Shown here piece after piece: positions 52,411-63,409 of a DNA stretch of 64,000 nt. A program made the position numbers and the translations under genes. The stretch is taken from assembly GCA_030340625.1 (NCBI GenBank), contig JAOPHQ010004277.1:1-64000 (forward strand). The letters are read 5' to 3'. Every line of letters starts with the position of its first letter. Position 1 is the stretch's first letter. Under the pieces are notes generated by a model. That model saw only the letters and a list, made by a program, of their open reading frames with translations, did not search any database and had not been told where the DNA came from. The DNA is from Merluccius polli (taxonomy: Eukaryota > Chordata > Actinopteri > Gadiformes > Merlucciidae).

Positions 52411-53709
52411 CAGTGTTGGTCAAGTTACTTGGAAATAGTAATTAGTTACTGATAACTGATTACTTCTCCAAGAAAGTAATCCAGTTACTTTACTGATTAC
52501 TTATTTTCAAAAGTAATTAGTTACTTAATTACTTTATTTAGTTACTTTTCAAAAACATGATGCACAACCTGAATAGGCTATAAAGCCTAAATAGACCGTC
52601 CAGCCCAATTCTATTCTTTTCTGAATTTTTCGCTGTAGATAAAAGTTTTATTCCCACGCAGAATGTACAGCGGACACTTATGTTTTTGTCACTCTTTACC
52701 GAGTCAAACTCAAAGTAATGTCGGTACTTCCACTGTATAACTGTTTTGAAAAAAAAGGGTAAAAAAGGCCGACATATGCCTATACAATATGCAGCCGGCG
52801 CTCGGAAAAGGCTCGCAACAAAACGATGAGCCACACATTTAGAAACAATTGCATGAACTATCTAAAAGCAATACCTTAGTCAGAAAACAAATATGAGGCT
52901 GAACTTTTTGCTAAAATGTCAGTTATGGAAGTATTGAAAATGTTGGAGCGGCTGGCTTGACCACGCGAACCGCTTGACCGCAGTACGCGATCGGTCATTA
53001 ATCAATAATCGTATTTACCGTATAACTGCACACAACTTTATTTAAAAGCAATCAAATGGAAAACATGTGTGTTTGTATTTTGGTGTCCGGTGCGTGTGGA
53101 TGTGTGGCTCCTCCGGCGGAGCGGTTCATGTTAATAGCGGAGTCCGGGAGGGTTCACCTTCACGGCGTAGTTACGAGGGATGTGCGACTATCGTCTTAAA
53201 AATACTAAAGTGTTTTAGTTAGAAAGATATTAGATATTCAACCGATATTCACGCTCCGAATTAGAGCGATCAGACACGGGGAACTAAAGCCGCGATCACC
53301 GGGCACCGCTTCAAGACTCACAGCATGCAACACAACGTCCTTTTGATCGATAACAATATAAATTGATCGACACATTTCTTAACGATCAATGATCGATCAT
53401 CGATTAATTATGCCCATCCCTACTTCCAAGCATTAAACGCTGCATGGTCCTGCTCTCTCCCGCACTCCATGTTATCTCTTGTTGATCTACACACGCACTG
53501 ACGTCGCACCGCTCATACGTGATTGTCATGAGACACTCTAACAAACAAAATCACGGTTCAGTAACGCAGTAACGCAGTCTGTTTGGGGGAAAGTAACAGT
53601 AATCTAATTACTGTTTTTGCAATTGTAATCCCTTACTTTACTCGTTATTTGAAAAAAGTAATCAGATTACAGTAACGCGTTACTTCTAACGCGTTACTGC
53701 CCATCACTG
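52411..53709. mobile_element. hAT-type element (1,299 bp) with GTTATAGT duplication
   Basis: Starts CAGTGTTGGTCAAGTTACTT and ends CGTTACTGCCCATCACTG, flanked by an exact 8-bp duplication GTTATAGT (52403-52410, 53710-53717). Sub-terminal AGTAATTAGTTAC motifs recur at both ends. A second element piece (about 53171-53423) is nested inside. Confidence 0.88.
53171..53423. mobile_element. Small hAT-like element, holds the empty site for 27257-28465
   Basis: Starts GAGGGATGTGCGACTATCG and ends AATTATGCCCATCCCTA, with GATCAATGATCGATCATCG near the right end. Its part 53292-53423 matches 27204-27256 joined to 28466-28548, where another hAT is inserted. No clean target duplication was found. Confidence 0.6.
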
Positions 53710-53743
53710 GTTATAGTTAGTTACATAGGCTATATATATATAT

Positions 53744-55169
53744 CAGTGGAGGCTCCTCCATTGAGGAGAGGGAGGAAGATCCTCCTCAACATTGTTGAGA
53801 ATAAAAAATGTAGATTGCCCAGACTATTGTAATGAATTAATGCCCTTAAATATGACTACTTTATTGCCTTTGAATATATAATGTTTGTTTCCCTGGTAAC
53901 GGGACATTAGCGCCCCCTATCGCCTATTGACAATTACTTCAGGGAGGAACGTCCTCCCTCCGTCTCCATTGACACCCATTCATTTCCCCGAAAGTACTGG
54001 CGGCCGGTGGATAACATGGGTTTCAATGGGAGAGAGGAGGAAAATCCTCCTCTGAGGGGGCGGGACCTTAAGGGCTCTGATTCGCTCAAACATCTGTCCG
54101 TCTGCGCTATGAACCAATAAGCAGGATCCCTGGCTAACGCTGTCGATAACAAACCCGGTCTGTGAAATCTGCGATAGCAAGATCCTAAATGCACAATGGA
54201 AACATTGGAAATGGAGGACATTGTTAACGTTTTATTACAAAAAATAAGTTTTTCCTGCCTGAAACGAATTAAAACGTACACACGGAATGCGATGGGGCGG
54301 AGAGGTTAACAAATCTGGCCATTATTTCGATTGAAAAGAAAATGCTGAAATCACTTAAAAAAGATCCATTTGGTATGACCAGGTCACTGATGACTTCGCA
54401 ACGCAAACAGCAAGGAGGATTGACTTGATCTATAAATGAAGTCCCTCAATCTGAATAGTTAGACTTATGGTGCGTTCTATTTGTCTCGTAATCGTATATG
54501 TCTATGGTATTTCCGACATCGGGGGCGTTCTATTTGCAACTTCCGGTTCGTAACTTGGATATCCGACTCGCAGATCGGTGGACAAATGGAATGCACCATT
54601 ACAGCCCATGTAAATAGTTTTGAAATAATGTTCTTGTTGTTCTTTTACTAGTTTGTTACTCTGACCGCTCTGTTTGATATTGTGGAAAGGGTGTTAGTGA
54701 ATGATTCATAGCAGGATGCATTTTAAATGGCATCACTTTGGTTCTTGAGTCTTTTCTTAAAACAATTGTAACTGAAAATAAACATAGCTAAATAACAACC
54801 AATAACTTCAGTCAGTGAGGGCAAACATAGGCCCAATGATAGGCCCAGATTTTTTAATTTACTTTTACAAATCAAGAGTAGGCCTGATTTGAATAATGTG
54901 CTTTGCATCCTTTCCTTCTGCCCTTGTAGTCCATTTCAAAGACATGCTGCCCACCAGCTTTCAAATTACAGTGATGCCACTGGTGGCTTTGTATCCATTT
55001 TATTCACATAACTATCCCTCCCTGCTATGTTGTAGTTCACCAAAACTAACCCTGATAACCTGAAACAACTGAGTCTCACATTCTTATGCCACCATACACC
55101 AACAGTGCAGACCAATGGCAACCAAGCGCGCAGTCCTTCCTCCCTCACTTTAAAAACCACCAGCCGCCA

Positions 55170-55172
<3 letters not shown>
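53744..55172. mobile_element. hAT-like element (1,429 bp) in a TA tract
   Basis: Starts CAGTGGAGGCTCCTCC and ends CCACCAGCCGCCACTG; the reverse complement of the end, CAGTGGCGGCTGGTGG, is a common fish hAT terminus. Both flanks are (TA)n, so the 8-bp duplication ATATATAT is not informative. Internal frames are not recognised. Confidence 0.65.
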
Positions 55173-55216
<44 letters not shown>

Positions 55217-55221
<5 letters not shown>

Positions 55222-55809
55222 TGGTGGGCCGTTATCGGCGTTACCGCGAGACTCTTATCGGCGATAATATTTTTGTCGCCGATATAACGCGGAACCGAAA
55301 TCCTCTGGCAGCACCCCCCCCCCCCGCTCAACAATCGCGCAGACCTACTTTCAGTCATTATTTTGGGAGCAAACACAGATTATGGACACCTTCGACATCA
55401 TTCAAAGAAGCCACTTTAATCTATTTGCGCGGACTTTTGTGGACCTTTTTGAAATTCAACTGGCACTTGAACATGGAATACATTTTTATTAGTGCATATA
55501 AGAAATTAGTGCCTTGTTATTATTTTTGTTAGTGCATATGAAGGAATATGCCTTTCAAGCTGAGCTGTTACTTTTGATTACCTTGGTTTTGTTGGAAATC
55601 TGTAGTTCACAGGAGAGAATGTGTTGAAGGATGCTTTTAAGCAATAGTATTAATTTAAATATACTTCCTTTGTGTTGATTCTACATTAATTCCGTGATTT
55701 ACATTTAAATATCCATTATTACAAGCTTCAGTCTTAAGAAGAAAAAAAGCGATTAATCACAGCAAATTGTGCGATTAATTAGTTACTTTTTTTTAATCGA
55801 TTGACAGCC

Positions 55810-55812
<3 letters not shown>
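55217..55812. mobile_element. Element with two dissimilar hAT-type ends
   Basis: The left end TAGTGGTGGGCCGTTATCGG and the right end AATCGATTGACAGCCCTA each resemble known fish hAT termini but are only weakly inverted relative to each other. Both sides abut (TA)n. It may be a chimera of two elements or a family with asymmetric ends. It lies about 170 bp upstream of the gene 2 start codon. Confidence 0.45.
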
Positions 55813-55846
<34 letters not shown>

Positions 55847-55911
55847 CAGGAGGAGTTCCTGTTATGAGTTGGTTGTTATATCATAAATTCATTCAAATTT
55901 ATATATTTATA

Positions 55912-55928
55912 TTTTTTTATCTTTCAGG
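55912..55928 (+). promoter_or_regulatory. Splice acceptor of the gene 2 coding exon
   Basis: TTTTTTTATCTTTCAG ends at 55927, followed by GAAAACACAGG as in gene 1 (29997). The 5' UTR from here to the ATG differs from gene 1 by only a few bases. Confidence 0.75.
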
Positions 55929-55983
55929 AAAACACAGGTTGCACACGAAAATCACCACTTAACTGCTGAACAAATCATCAAAA

Positions 55984-58980
55984 ATGGGGAACCTTTTACC
56001 AAGAGAACGTAACATGGGTGACAGCCTGAGATGCTGCAAGTGTAATAAAGTCCTGCCTCCATGCACAACCAACCACGATTTATGCAAACGTACTATTAAT
56101 GGGCGGTATCTACATGTGTTCAATGGAGGTCAATACTACAGACCAGTTGGCCCCGATTATATGTACGAGTGTGAATATTGCTTTAATAAGCCAATCAGGG
56201 ATCAAGAGGAAATGAGGAGAGAGGAGAGGAGAAGAGAAGAGGAGAGACAGAGAGAGGAGGAGAGGAGAAGAGAAGAGGAGAGACAGAGGACAGAGGAGGA
56301 GAGGAGAAGAGAAGAGGAGAGACAGAGGAGAGAAGAAGAGAGGAGAAGAGAAGAGGAGCGAAAGATGAATCAAAGACTACAAGAATCACACCAACGAGCC
56401 AGAGAGCAGTATGAGAAACAACTGATCAGCAACATTTCAGAAGAATATGAGTCCAAGCGAGATGTTCTAATATGGCATCTCAATGAGTTTGAGGCTAACT
56501 GTGAATCAGGCAGTGACAGTGAGCTTCTAGAAATCCTCTCTTTGAAATGCAGTATCCCAGTTCCAAATCTCAGTCTCACTCAGCTGACAGATGATCAGCT
56601 GGGGAAGATCCTGTCAGTCCTGGACCAACTTCTGTTTGATGAATGGATTAGTGCTCCCCCATCCCTCAGCACTCTGCAGCACACTCAAGTGTTCATCACA
56701 GAGCTGTGTGCCTTGTCTCTGGAGATATCCGAGGGAGTTTCCCTACAAAGCATCTCCAATCATGTGCAGTACCTGGTGGAATCCATCAGCCAATCAGCAT
56801 GTAATGTTTTTGAGAGTTTCCTGCTGACTCAAGCCCTGTATCTGAGCCTGATGCACTTTTTCACTGACTATGGCAGCTCTGATACTGATGCAGTCCTCAT
56901 AGCCAAACAATGGGCTGAAGATGAGCTTTCCACTGAGCGCCTCTTTCTTATAGAATTCCTGAGCACCCTCACATCATCACTGCAGAATGCAGTTGGAAGA
57001 GCCTCTGTGTTCATTTTAAAGATGGAAATCCAGTGCTTGAACCATCTCTTATCGACACTCACACATCTAAATGGCAAGGAAACCCACTCAGAATCCACTG
57101 AAATGCTCCTCAGACTTGTGCAAACAAACCAATGGACCCCAACAGAGGCAGTGACTCTGCTCAAAGCACTGTCACAGAAATATACAGAGGATGTTTCAAT
57201 AACTGAAGTTCTTACGTTGGTACAAGTGTATGACATATCGCCAGAGTGGACGGATGAGTCCGGACGCTCTCTCATCCTGGCAATTGACTTTGCTGGCCCT
57301 GAGAGATTCCATCAGGATTTCCAAAAGACTCTCAGAAGGAAAGATGAGAGCAGTCTAGTTGCAGCTCTAGCAGAATTAAAAATGTTATGGAATTTGGATG
57401 ATTCTGTGATTGATATAATGAAAAACATTACCGCTGGTGTCCTGCAATATTCAGAAAATGCACCAAAAGATGCACCATTTATGAAAGATTCCTTAAAATG
57501 GGTAACCTTGAATGCAGACGACATACAGAACTCTTTGTCTCAGCTCTGCAAAGCAGTTTTTGACACAAAAGGCTGGTGGCCCACAGTGAGGCAGATGCTG
57601 TGGTGGTGTGCATTGGTGCTGACTGAGAAGAGAGGAGTGCTACAACTGGTTGGTGTGGAAGAAGACCCATGTGTCACAGCCATGCTTGCAGCCACACAAG
57701 TCTGCATGGGAAACAAACTGGACATTGTGCTGAGCTGTGATGTTCACTCAGAGGAGCAAACTAAGGAGTGGTCTGACTTCTACAAGTACCTTGGAATTTC
57801 TCTCAACACAAACATGAAGAAAACTAATGCATCATACAGGGATGTCTATGAAGCGGACATTGTGTATGGTACCATCAATGACTTTGTCTCTGATTACTTC
57901 CAATACGGCATAGAGGTGATGGAAACAGGGAACCCTCAGCTTAGTCGTGGATTTATCATTGAAGAACGAAGTCTCAGTTCTTCCCCTAATCTGGAACTTA
58001 CAAGGATCAAGGACAATGATTCCCTGGTGTTTGCTGCAGAGGTCCTGCAAAACCTCATGGGTAAATTTCACAGTGAAGATATGGAACTGAGATGCAGGTT
58101 TATTAAGGCTCTTTTTCAGGTGTTCCACACCAACCTAAACAAAGACACAAACACTGACAATAAAATCATCACCATCTCAAAGAAAATTACTGGAAAGGGA
58201 TTGCCTTCTGATGAGGTCTTCATTCTGACCTTTCTTGAGAATCTCCTTAAAGTGGTTACTGAAGAAACAGAAAGTGAGAAAAACAGGACATCTCCTGCAG
58301 GCAAATGGTGTTGGGAGATGTTATTTGCCTGTGCGGAGCAATTCCAAGCATCAACAACTACAACAGAAGTCATCCAGATAGTTTCAAATCTTGGACCACA
58401 AAGACTTTGGTCACCAATAGAGGCCTTAAACCTCCTTGGAGTATTAACTGACCACCATCATGATGAAGACTGTATTTCCATCATGAAGATTTTACATTTA
58501 ATGGCAACATATCAGGTTTCTAGCAAGTGGACAGATGAGAACAACCAATCTCTCCTTAAGCTCCTAGATTCATCTAGAACTGAGAATCTGATCCAGCATT
58601 TAGAAAAGAGCCTTAGAGATGAGGAAATAAAAAGCATTGACACTCTTTTTGATGAAATACGGCAGATGAAAGACATTGACGAACAAACACTGAGTAAATC
58701 ATACAGTGTAGTAACTCATGTAACAAACCTGATCAAAACCAGGGAAATTGAAAACCACACAAATGTCCAGCGAGCTAGGAATCTGAGTCAGAGCACGGAC
58801 ACAGAAGACCTTCAGGAGTTCCTGGCAGTCTTATGCAATGCTGTACACCTGCACAAGGCTGAAGGGAAGTGGTGGCCCAGACCCACTCAAATGATAAGCT
58901 GGTGCCTGTTGGCCTTGTCTGACACTGGGAAGATCCTGGAGTGTTTGCAGTGCTGCGTGCGCTTAGGGGTGAAAAAGTAG
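55984..58980 (+). CDS. Gene 2, open N-terminal part (998 codons)
   Basis: Carries the Cys cluster (RCCKCNKVLPPC, YECEYC), a shortened Arg/Glu repeat, and the degenerate first SecA-like repeat (VGVEEDPCVTAMLAAT in place of a P-loop). It ends about 13 residues after the Walker A deletion with an unrelated tail (CLQCCVRLGVKK). If translated it would lack any working ATPase site. Its start MGNLLPRE fits the N-myristoylation pattern less well than gene 1 (Pro at position 6). Confidence 0.7.
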   Translation: MGNLLPRERNMGDSLRCCKCNKVLPPCTTNHDLCKRTINGRYLHVFNGGQYYRPVGPDYMYECEYCFNKPIRDQEEMRREERRREEERQREEERRREEERQRTEEERRREEERQRREEERRREEERKMNQRLQESHQRAREQYEKQLISNISEEYESKRDVLIWHLNEFEANCESGSDSELLEILSLKCSIPVPNLSLTQLTDDQLGKILSVLDQLLFDEWISAPPSLSTLQHTQVFITELCALSLEISEGVSLQSISNHVQYLVESISQSACNVFESFLLTQALYLSLMHFFTDYGSSDTDAVLIAKQWAEDELSTERLFLIEFLSTLTSSLQNAVGRASVFILKMEIQCLNHLLSTLTHLNGKETHSESTEMLLRLVQTNQWTPTEAVTLLKALSQKYTEDVSITEVLTLVQVYDISPEWTDESGRSLILAIDFAGPERFHQDFQKTLRRKDESSLVAALAELKMLWNLDDSVIDIMKNITAGVLQYSENAPKDAPFMKDSLKWVTLNADDIQNSLSQLCKAVFDTKGWWPTVRQMLWWCALVLTEKRGVLQLVGVEEDPCVTAMLAATQVCMGNKLDIVLSCDVHSEEQTKEWSDFYKYLGISLNTNMKKTNASYRDVYEADIVYGTINDFVSDYFQYGIEVMETGNPQLSRGFIIEERSLSSSPNLELTRIKDNDSLVFAAEVLQNLMGKFHSEDMELRCRFIKALFQVFHTNLNKDTNTDNKIITISKKITGKGLPSDEVFILTFLENLLKVVTEETESEKNRTSPAGKWCWEMLFACAEQFQASTTTTEVIQIVSNLGPQRLWSPIEALNLLGVLTDHHHDEDCISIMKILHLMATYQVSSKWTDENNQSLLKLLDSSRTENLIQHLEKSLRDEEIKSIDTLFDEIRQMKDIDEQTLSKSYSVVTHVTNLIKTREIENHTNVQRARNLSQSTDTEDLQEFLAVLCNAVHLHKAEGKWWPRPTQMISWCLLALSDTGKILECLQCCVRLGVKK

Positions 58981-61900
58981 ATGTGGTGTCCAGCTCTTCT
59001 GTGTTATGTCAAAGAGATGCAGAAGAATGGACCAACTTCTACAAGTACTTTGGCATGACAGCTGACACAAACACAAATAAAACCAAAGATAAAGATCGAA
59101 AAGAATGCTACCAGAAGGACGTGGTCTATGGAACTATCGAAGCCTTTGCTGCAGATCACCTTCGCCAGATATTTGAGATGAAGGATGTGAGGCCTGATCG
59201 CAGCTATCAGTGCATCATAATCGATGAAGTGGACTCACTGCTGCTGGATCAGGGAGTGCAGCTGACCTACCTGTCCAGCCCCATGGTCTCCATGCAGCAC
59301 CTGAACATTATTCTGGCCATGATCTGGGGCCACGTCAGCCAGTATGGCTTCCTGTCTGCAGGACACCGGACATTTGTACAGGGTCCTCCTGCTTCATTCT
59401 TCAAGGCCATCTTTGACTCAATAGACACAGAAGAAACTGAAATTAATGATCCAATGGACATTTTATGTATCGCTGAAGAATCCAACACTGTGCCAAAAGG
59501 ATTTACAGAGGACATCTACAAAAGTGAAAAGGATGAACTGCTTAGGAAACTGAAAACTGTGAGTCAGGATGATGTGGTAGATTTTTTCCAAGAAATTGAG
59601 CACTATGTCCCCTATGGTTTTACTGTTTACACTTTAGACAAGGGATTGCTCTGTCTTAGAAAGCGCAGCCCGTACAACCACCAGGACATTCCAGAGCTTA
59701 CATTTCTTGTCTTGGAGGAAGGCGTGTGTTGTACTCTCTATGATTCAGAAGAAATTCTCATCAAGCCCATTGCAGAATTAATCTCAGAGAAGGTTCAGTA
59801 CACCCCGTGTACAAACAATAAAGACAAAATCAGCATTCCTGGATTCTTAAAGAATCTGGTGGAGAAGAAAGTGTCAGTGTGGGTTCAGAATGCCTTTCTG
59901 GCAAAGCAAATGGAGGAAGGACGGGAATATGTTGTAGAAAACGACAATGTCTGTCCAGTGGATTTCAGATCCACTGGTATTGTAGAACTGAATAAGAAAT
60001 GGGGTGATGGTCTGCAGCAGTTTGTTGAGATTAAACACCAAATCAAACTGAGCACAATTTCAACAGTGACAAACTACGTTTCTAACATCTCCTTTTTTGA
60101 AAAGTACCATGGGAAAATATATGGAACAACGGGGACACTTGGGAGCAAAGCAGACATTCTGTTTTTGCAGGACTTATATCCAAATCTCTCTGCCTGCAAA
60201 ATGCCATCATCCAATAGGAAGAAGTTATTTGAGGTCAAAGGTACTCTGAAGACCTCAGCTGAAGAGTGGAAATCTGAAATAAAACGTGTGGTTATGGCTC
60301 AGATTTCCCCAAATTCATACAGAGATGGAAGAGCAGCCCTGGTGATCTGTGAAACTATCAACAAAGCCAAAGAGATCTACGAAGAGCTGAAAAGCAGCAG
60401 CATCCCAGGTAAAAAAATCACTCTCTACTGCCGCAGTGACAGAGACAGTTTGAGCAAAATAGATGAGGAACTGCTTCCTGGTGATGTCATTGTTGCCACG
60501 AACCTTGCCGGGCGTGGCACAGACATAAAAGTGTCCCAAAAGGTGAACAACAATGGAGGATTATTTGTGATCCTCTCTTTCCTTTCTGAGAACACAAGAG
60601 TGGAACTCCAGGCTTTTGGTCGAACTGCGCGCAAAGGTAAACCTGGATCTGCTCAGGTAATCATGTCCACTGAATGCCTGCAGCAGTCTTTCAGGACAGT
60701 GTCTTCTCTGGAGGAAGCTAAGAGCACAAGGGATAGACTTGCAGCAGAAAAGACAAATCACATGAAGAACGATGTCACTGAGTTGAAACTGCGGGAGGAC
60801 CTGTTTTCAGAGTACTGCAAAACTCTTCAAGATATTTATAAGAACACAGATGGAGATGACAAAAGAGCTGTTGTTGCCATCATGAATGAGTTCTGGGGGA
60901 CATGGTTGCAAACTAAATCAGAAGAAATTGACCAGTTGAAGAGAAATGAATTGGAAAAGAGTTTAAAAGCTGATTTGTCAGTGGCAAAAAGTCAGTCTCA
61001 AAGTCAGACTTCACCGTGTTCTAGCATTTATCACTACATCAAGTTTGGAAATATCGCGCTGAGTGAAAAACGATGGGACGACAGCACCAGGCTATTTGAA
61101 AAAGCCATTGAACAAGATGAAAGTTGGGCAGCCATAGCTTTTTACAGTCATGCGTACTGCACTATAAAGCAGCAGAATGCAGATTACCTCGCTAAGGCCA
61201 GAGATGATCTAAGGAAGGCACAGGAGTCTCTGAAGTATCTCAGTGAGGAATCCATGGTCTGTCTGCAGTTTGTAAAAATGTCCTCTGCAGACTCAGCCAA
61301 CAGTAACCCAACCAGCCTTGAAAAACAGTTAATGACCAAGTGCAGCATGTTCAGTTACTTTGACAAAAACATTAGTGAGGCCATCCAAAAGCTGGATGAA
61401 ATAAAAGAAAGAGGGGGGGGTGCAACGGCCAACAAATCACCAATTTTCTCCCTGGTTTCGAGTACTGATGAAGATCTAGAAGTGGAAGCCGAAAACCTCT
61501 ACAGTCGAGGTCTGCAATATGTATTTACTGTGGAAGAGAAGCCTCGTTTCCCATGGGGAGCTCTGCTGGTGTTGTTGCTTGGAGTTTTACAGATTATTGG
61601 AGGAGCATTGCTCACTGCATTTACGTTTGGTACATTAGCTCAAGTTGGCATGGGACTCATCACTGAAGGAATATCAGACTGCATCTATGGCATAGAGTCC
61701 ATGGTGACAGGAGAATTCAGCTGGAAATCATGGGCTATAGAAAAAGCAATTTCTATTGGTGTTTCTCTCATTGGGTTTGGAGTTGGAAAGCTGATTGCAA
61801 AGGGCTTCAAAGCTTCTAAAATGTTAATTAAGGGATTCGGCAAGCAGCTGAAGTCGATGCCAAAGTTTCTCTCCAGACAGGCTAAAGACGGTTTCAGTGC

Positions 61901-62871
61901 TGTCACAAAGACAAATATGAAGAATGCAGTAAAACACACTGCTAAGAAAATGGCAAAGGAAATCATTACCTATGGATTTGGGAAGGCAGAAAAGGAAATA
62001 CTGACAAAAATACTAAACAGCATAAAAAATGAGGTGAAAAAGGAAGTTGTTGACAACGTGAATTCCAACATGGAAAAAGAGCCCTTGGCTAAATTAGTAG
62101 ACTTCATTATCCTCTCACACCTTGAGGATAAAAAGCAACTTCATGATCTCCTGGAGGACAAGAAGAGAATGGATGAACTGCTGGCCGTTTTCAGAGAGTT
62201 AAGCAACACTGCAGTACAGCCATTCCTTGCAGACCTCAGCTGGCAGAACAAGTTGAACTCATCCATTTCCAAAGTGATTGACAAAGCTAAAGCAGAGGCC
62301 AAAGGAACAGCACGTGTAATTCTGACAGCCATCCAAGCTGTCCACATAGGGGCACTGGCAGGAGATGCCATCAGTGCAGTTCTCAGCCTCTCTAGCAAGT
62401 TTTTCTCAAACCTTCATGAACAGCTGAATATATTTAAAACAGAAAAAGGTTTTTCAGAGAAAGTGAAGATAAATGAGCTGTCTGCTTCAGACACTAAGAT
62501 GCTGAAAGAATTCAAACAGTATTTAGCCGACACCATCAGTGCTTTATTGGCTGATGCTTTGGTAGAAGTGTTACACCAGAAGTTCTCCAGTCACTTTGTT
62601 TCTCGTGTTCAAGGCCAAGTAAAAGGCGTCATTGGCCGTTATGTAAGAATTGGCTTAAAGAGTGACATAATAGAAAAACTCAGAGCCGGACAGAACAACA
62701 GATACATCGCATACATGCCAGTAGACCCAAATTGTAAACATAAACTTGCAGGAGAGGCAGGTAAACACTCACAGTCACATGCTGAAAAGATCAAGAACCC
62801 CATGACTGTGGGAACCATTCTTGATATCAAAGTCCTGTCAGAAACCATTGGCACTAAGGTTGTCATCCTAA
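58942..62871 (+). CDS. Gene 2, open central part without its own start
   Basis: After the deletion the gene 1-equivalent frame runs open for 1,310 codons: motor lobes with DEVDSLLLD, TTGTLGSKADI, NLAGRGTDIKV and GRTARKGKPGS, the TPR-like part (KFGNIALSEKRWDDSTRLF) and the Gly-rich hydrophobic part. It stops matching gene 1 at KVVIL, where the insertion begins. There is no upstream start in this frame at the junction, so it is a gene piece rather than an independent gene. Confidence 0.7.
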
Positions 62872-63409
62872 AGGCTCATTTCCACCGGGGACGTGAGCGT
62901 CGCATTACGGCGGTCGCCGCTGCTGATCGCTGCCACTCTAGTCAATGAGAGCATTTCCACCGGGCGCGCTTGTAACATCTCAGCTGCGTCCCAGGAGCGT
63001 TGCGCCACAGCCGCAACGCTATCTTTACGCAGCATTCTATTTTTGACGCGAGCCGCTGCTGAAACGTCGTTTATAACTGACTTTATCCATAGGCTACAGA
63101 ACAACACATTAGGACATAACAACAATAAACAACACTAAACACAATTAAACCAGACAAAAAAGAAAACATTCACTATATGGCCTACCAACTCATGGTAGAA
63201 GCACACAAATCTAGGAAAAATGACCAAATCAACAGCAAATCAACTTCTGACAGAAAAAGCAACAGCAAGTCAACTTCGGAAAGGCAAAGTAACCTTTTAT
63301 TTGTTTGTTCTATATTGACATCTACAAATCATCGCATGGTCTCCTGATTCTTGCGTGGTCTTGTAGTTCATGCGTGATCCCGCGAATCCAGCCGCCTCGC
63401 AGCGCTACA
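62872..63409. mobile_element. 538-bp insertion in gene 2
   Basis: Gene 1 reads CATCCTAACACAGGAT without interruption. Gene 2 has CATCCTAA, then 538 bp starting AGGCTCATTTCCACCGGGGA, then CACAGGAT. GCATTTCCACCGGGCGCG recurs inside near 62950. No matching inverted end is seen at the right (CTCGCAGCGCTACA), and any target duplication is unclear (CTAA versus CTACA). It is probably a truncated DNA element. Confidence 0.75.
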
